Part shown: positions 63,582 to 64,000 of the stretch, in pieces
Layout: the number at the start of each line of letters is the position of its first letter
Position numbering within the stretch: the first letter of the stretch is position 1
Assembly (NCBI RefSeq): GCF_000621545.1
Contig: NZ_JHYA01000002.1
Coordinates: forward strand, 186,001 to 250,000
Direction: 5' to 3'
Source: Anaerovibrio lipolyticus LB2005
Lineage (GTDB): Bacteria; Bacillota; Negativicutes; Selenomonadales; Selenomonadaceae
Length of the DNA: 64,000 bases
Made by a program: the position numbers and the translations under genes
The notes under the pieces: generated by a model
What the model was told of the DNA's origin: nothing
The model's database searches: none
What the model saw: the letters and a program-made list of their open reading frames with translations, nothing else

Positions 63582-64000
63582 TTTTTGAAGGTTTGGCAGA
63601 TCGTCTGCAGGAAACATTTAAAAAGCTTCGCGGACATGGCAAGCTCACAGAGGATGACGTAAATGAAGCCATGCGGGAAGTGCGAATGGCACTTCTTGAG
63701 GCCGATGTAAACTTCAAGGTCGTTAAGGACTTTGTAAAACGCGTAAAAGAGCGTGCCATCGGTCAGGACGTCATGGAGGCACTTACACCGGCTCAGCTCG
63801 TTATCAAGATTGTTAATGAGGAGCTCACAGAGTTGATGGGCGGCTCCCAGAGCCGTATCAATATGTCCCCAAATCCACCTACTATTATTATGATGGTGGG
63901 TCTGCAGGGTGCTGGTAAGACTACCTCAGCTGGTAAGTTGGGTCTTTCCCTTAAAAAGCAGGGCAAGCGCCCGGTGCTGGTTGCGGCAGATATATATAGA
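63578..64000 (+). CDS. ffh: Signal recognition particle protein Ffh, 3' end beyond the window
   Basis: GTPase that targets membrane and secreted proteins with 4.5S/6S SRP RNA. The visible 141 residues hold the N domain (IFEGLADRLQETFKKL, ALLEADVNF) and the G1 motif of the G domain, GLQGAGKTTSAGKL, then KRPVLVAADIYR. The TTG start follows CAGGAGG inside the end of ylxM. The gene continues past 64000. Confidence 0.96.
   Translation, partial: MIFEGLADRLQETFKKLRGHGKLTEDDVNEAMREVRMALLEADVNFKVVKDFVKRVKERAIGQDVMEALTPAQLVIKIVNEELTELMGGSQSRINMSPNPPTIIMMVGLQGAGKTTSAGKLGLSLKKQGKRPVLVAADIYR

Noticed and set aside
1-64000. CRISPR arrays, tRNA or rRNA genes and prophage structural genes
   Set aside because: No regularly spaced repeats with unique spacers, no cloverleaf or rRNA sequence and no capsid or tail genes were seen by eye; a model-based scan could still find a small RNA.

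Overview
This window looks like the chromosome of a low-to-moderate GC member of the Negativicutes (Selenomonadales/Veillonellales, possibly an Anaerovibrio- or Selenomonas-like anaerobe). The reasons are a Firmicutes-type FapR-controlled fatty acid operon with FabK instead of FabI, T-box, TPP and FMN leaders of Firmicutes style, frequent TTG/GTG starts with strong GGAGG sites, and an RND efflux pump, which implies an outer membrane. The genus is inference only.

Layout. 1-9.1 kb: end of rpmF, then the lipid operon fapR-plsX-fabH-fabK-fabD-fabG-acpP-(second FabK-like flavoprotein)-fabF-rnc, with a promoter and a FapR-like operator in front. 9.2-14.6 kb: a metallo-beta-lactamase-fold protein and an AcrAB-type RND pump whose control region carries a copy of the FapR-like box. 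14.7-18.0 kb: recA-recX and guaA. 18.1-26.3 kb: an AT-richer accessory island with an AlbA/Schlafen-type regulator, a SIR2-domain protein and a HerA-type ATPase in one tight operon (the layout of SIR2-HerA anti-phage systems), two zinc-ribbon membrane protein genes, and an IS256-family element that has split the second of them. 26.4-33.2 kb: a Spx/ArsC-like protein, an orphan FliD-like protein, a secreted C69 dipeptidase, an L-cysteine desulfidase (minus strand) and a divergent EF-G-like protein.

33.2-40.7 kb: a compact, compartment-free ethanolamine operon (permease, eutA, eutB, eutC, cobT, cobC-like phosphatase, P-loop kinase) behind a leader with two ANTAR-type hairpins and terminators, so it is probably controlled by EutV-type antitermination. 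40.7-43.9 kb: trpD behind a tryptophan T-box and thiC behind a TPP riboswitch. 44.0-46.7 kb: a divergent zinc/cadmium efflux module (ArsR repressor, separate HMA protein, P1B ATPase) with three near-identical operators. 46.7-52.0 kb: a long inverted repeat, a ChW-repeat exported protein, a soluble FIST-domain chemoreceptor and a membrane Cache chemoreceptor. 52.0-53.8 kb: accessory remnants (truncated RhuM, an unknown small ORF, an AAA ATPase). 53.9-57.9 kb: trmO, a marR-MFS pair with a clear operator, and brnQ. 57.9-62.5 kb: FMN riboswitch, ribD-ribE-ribBA-ribH and hslO. 62.6-64 kb: rpmB and ylxM-ffh (ffh cut by the window end).

The most interesting parts are the regulator-SIR2-HerA island with its 11-bp phased repeats, the IS256 insertion whose exact ends and target duplication let the interrupted gene be rebuilt, the ANTAR leader of the ethanolamine operon, and the FapR-like box before an RND pump.
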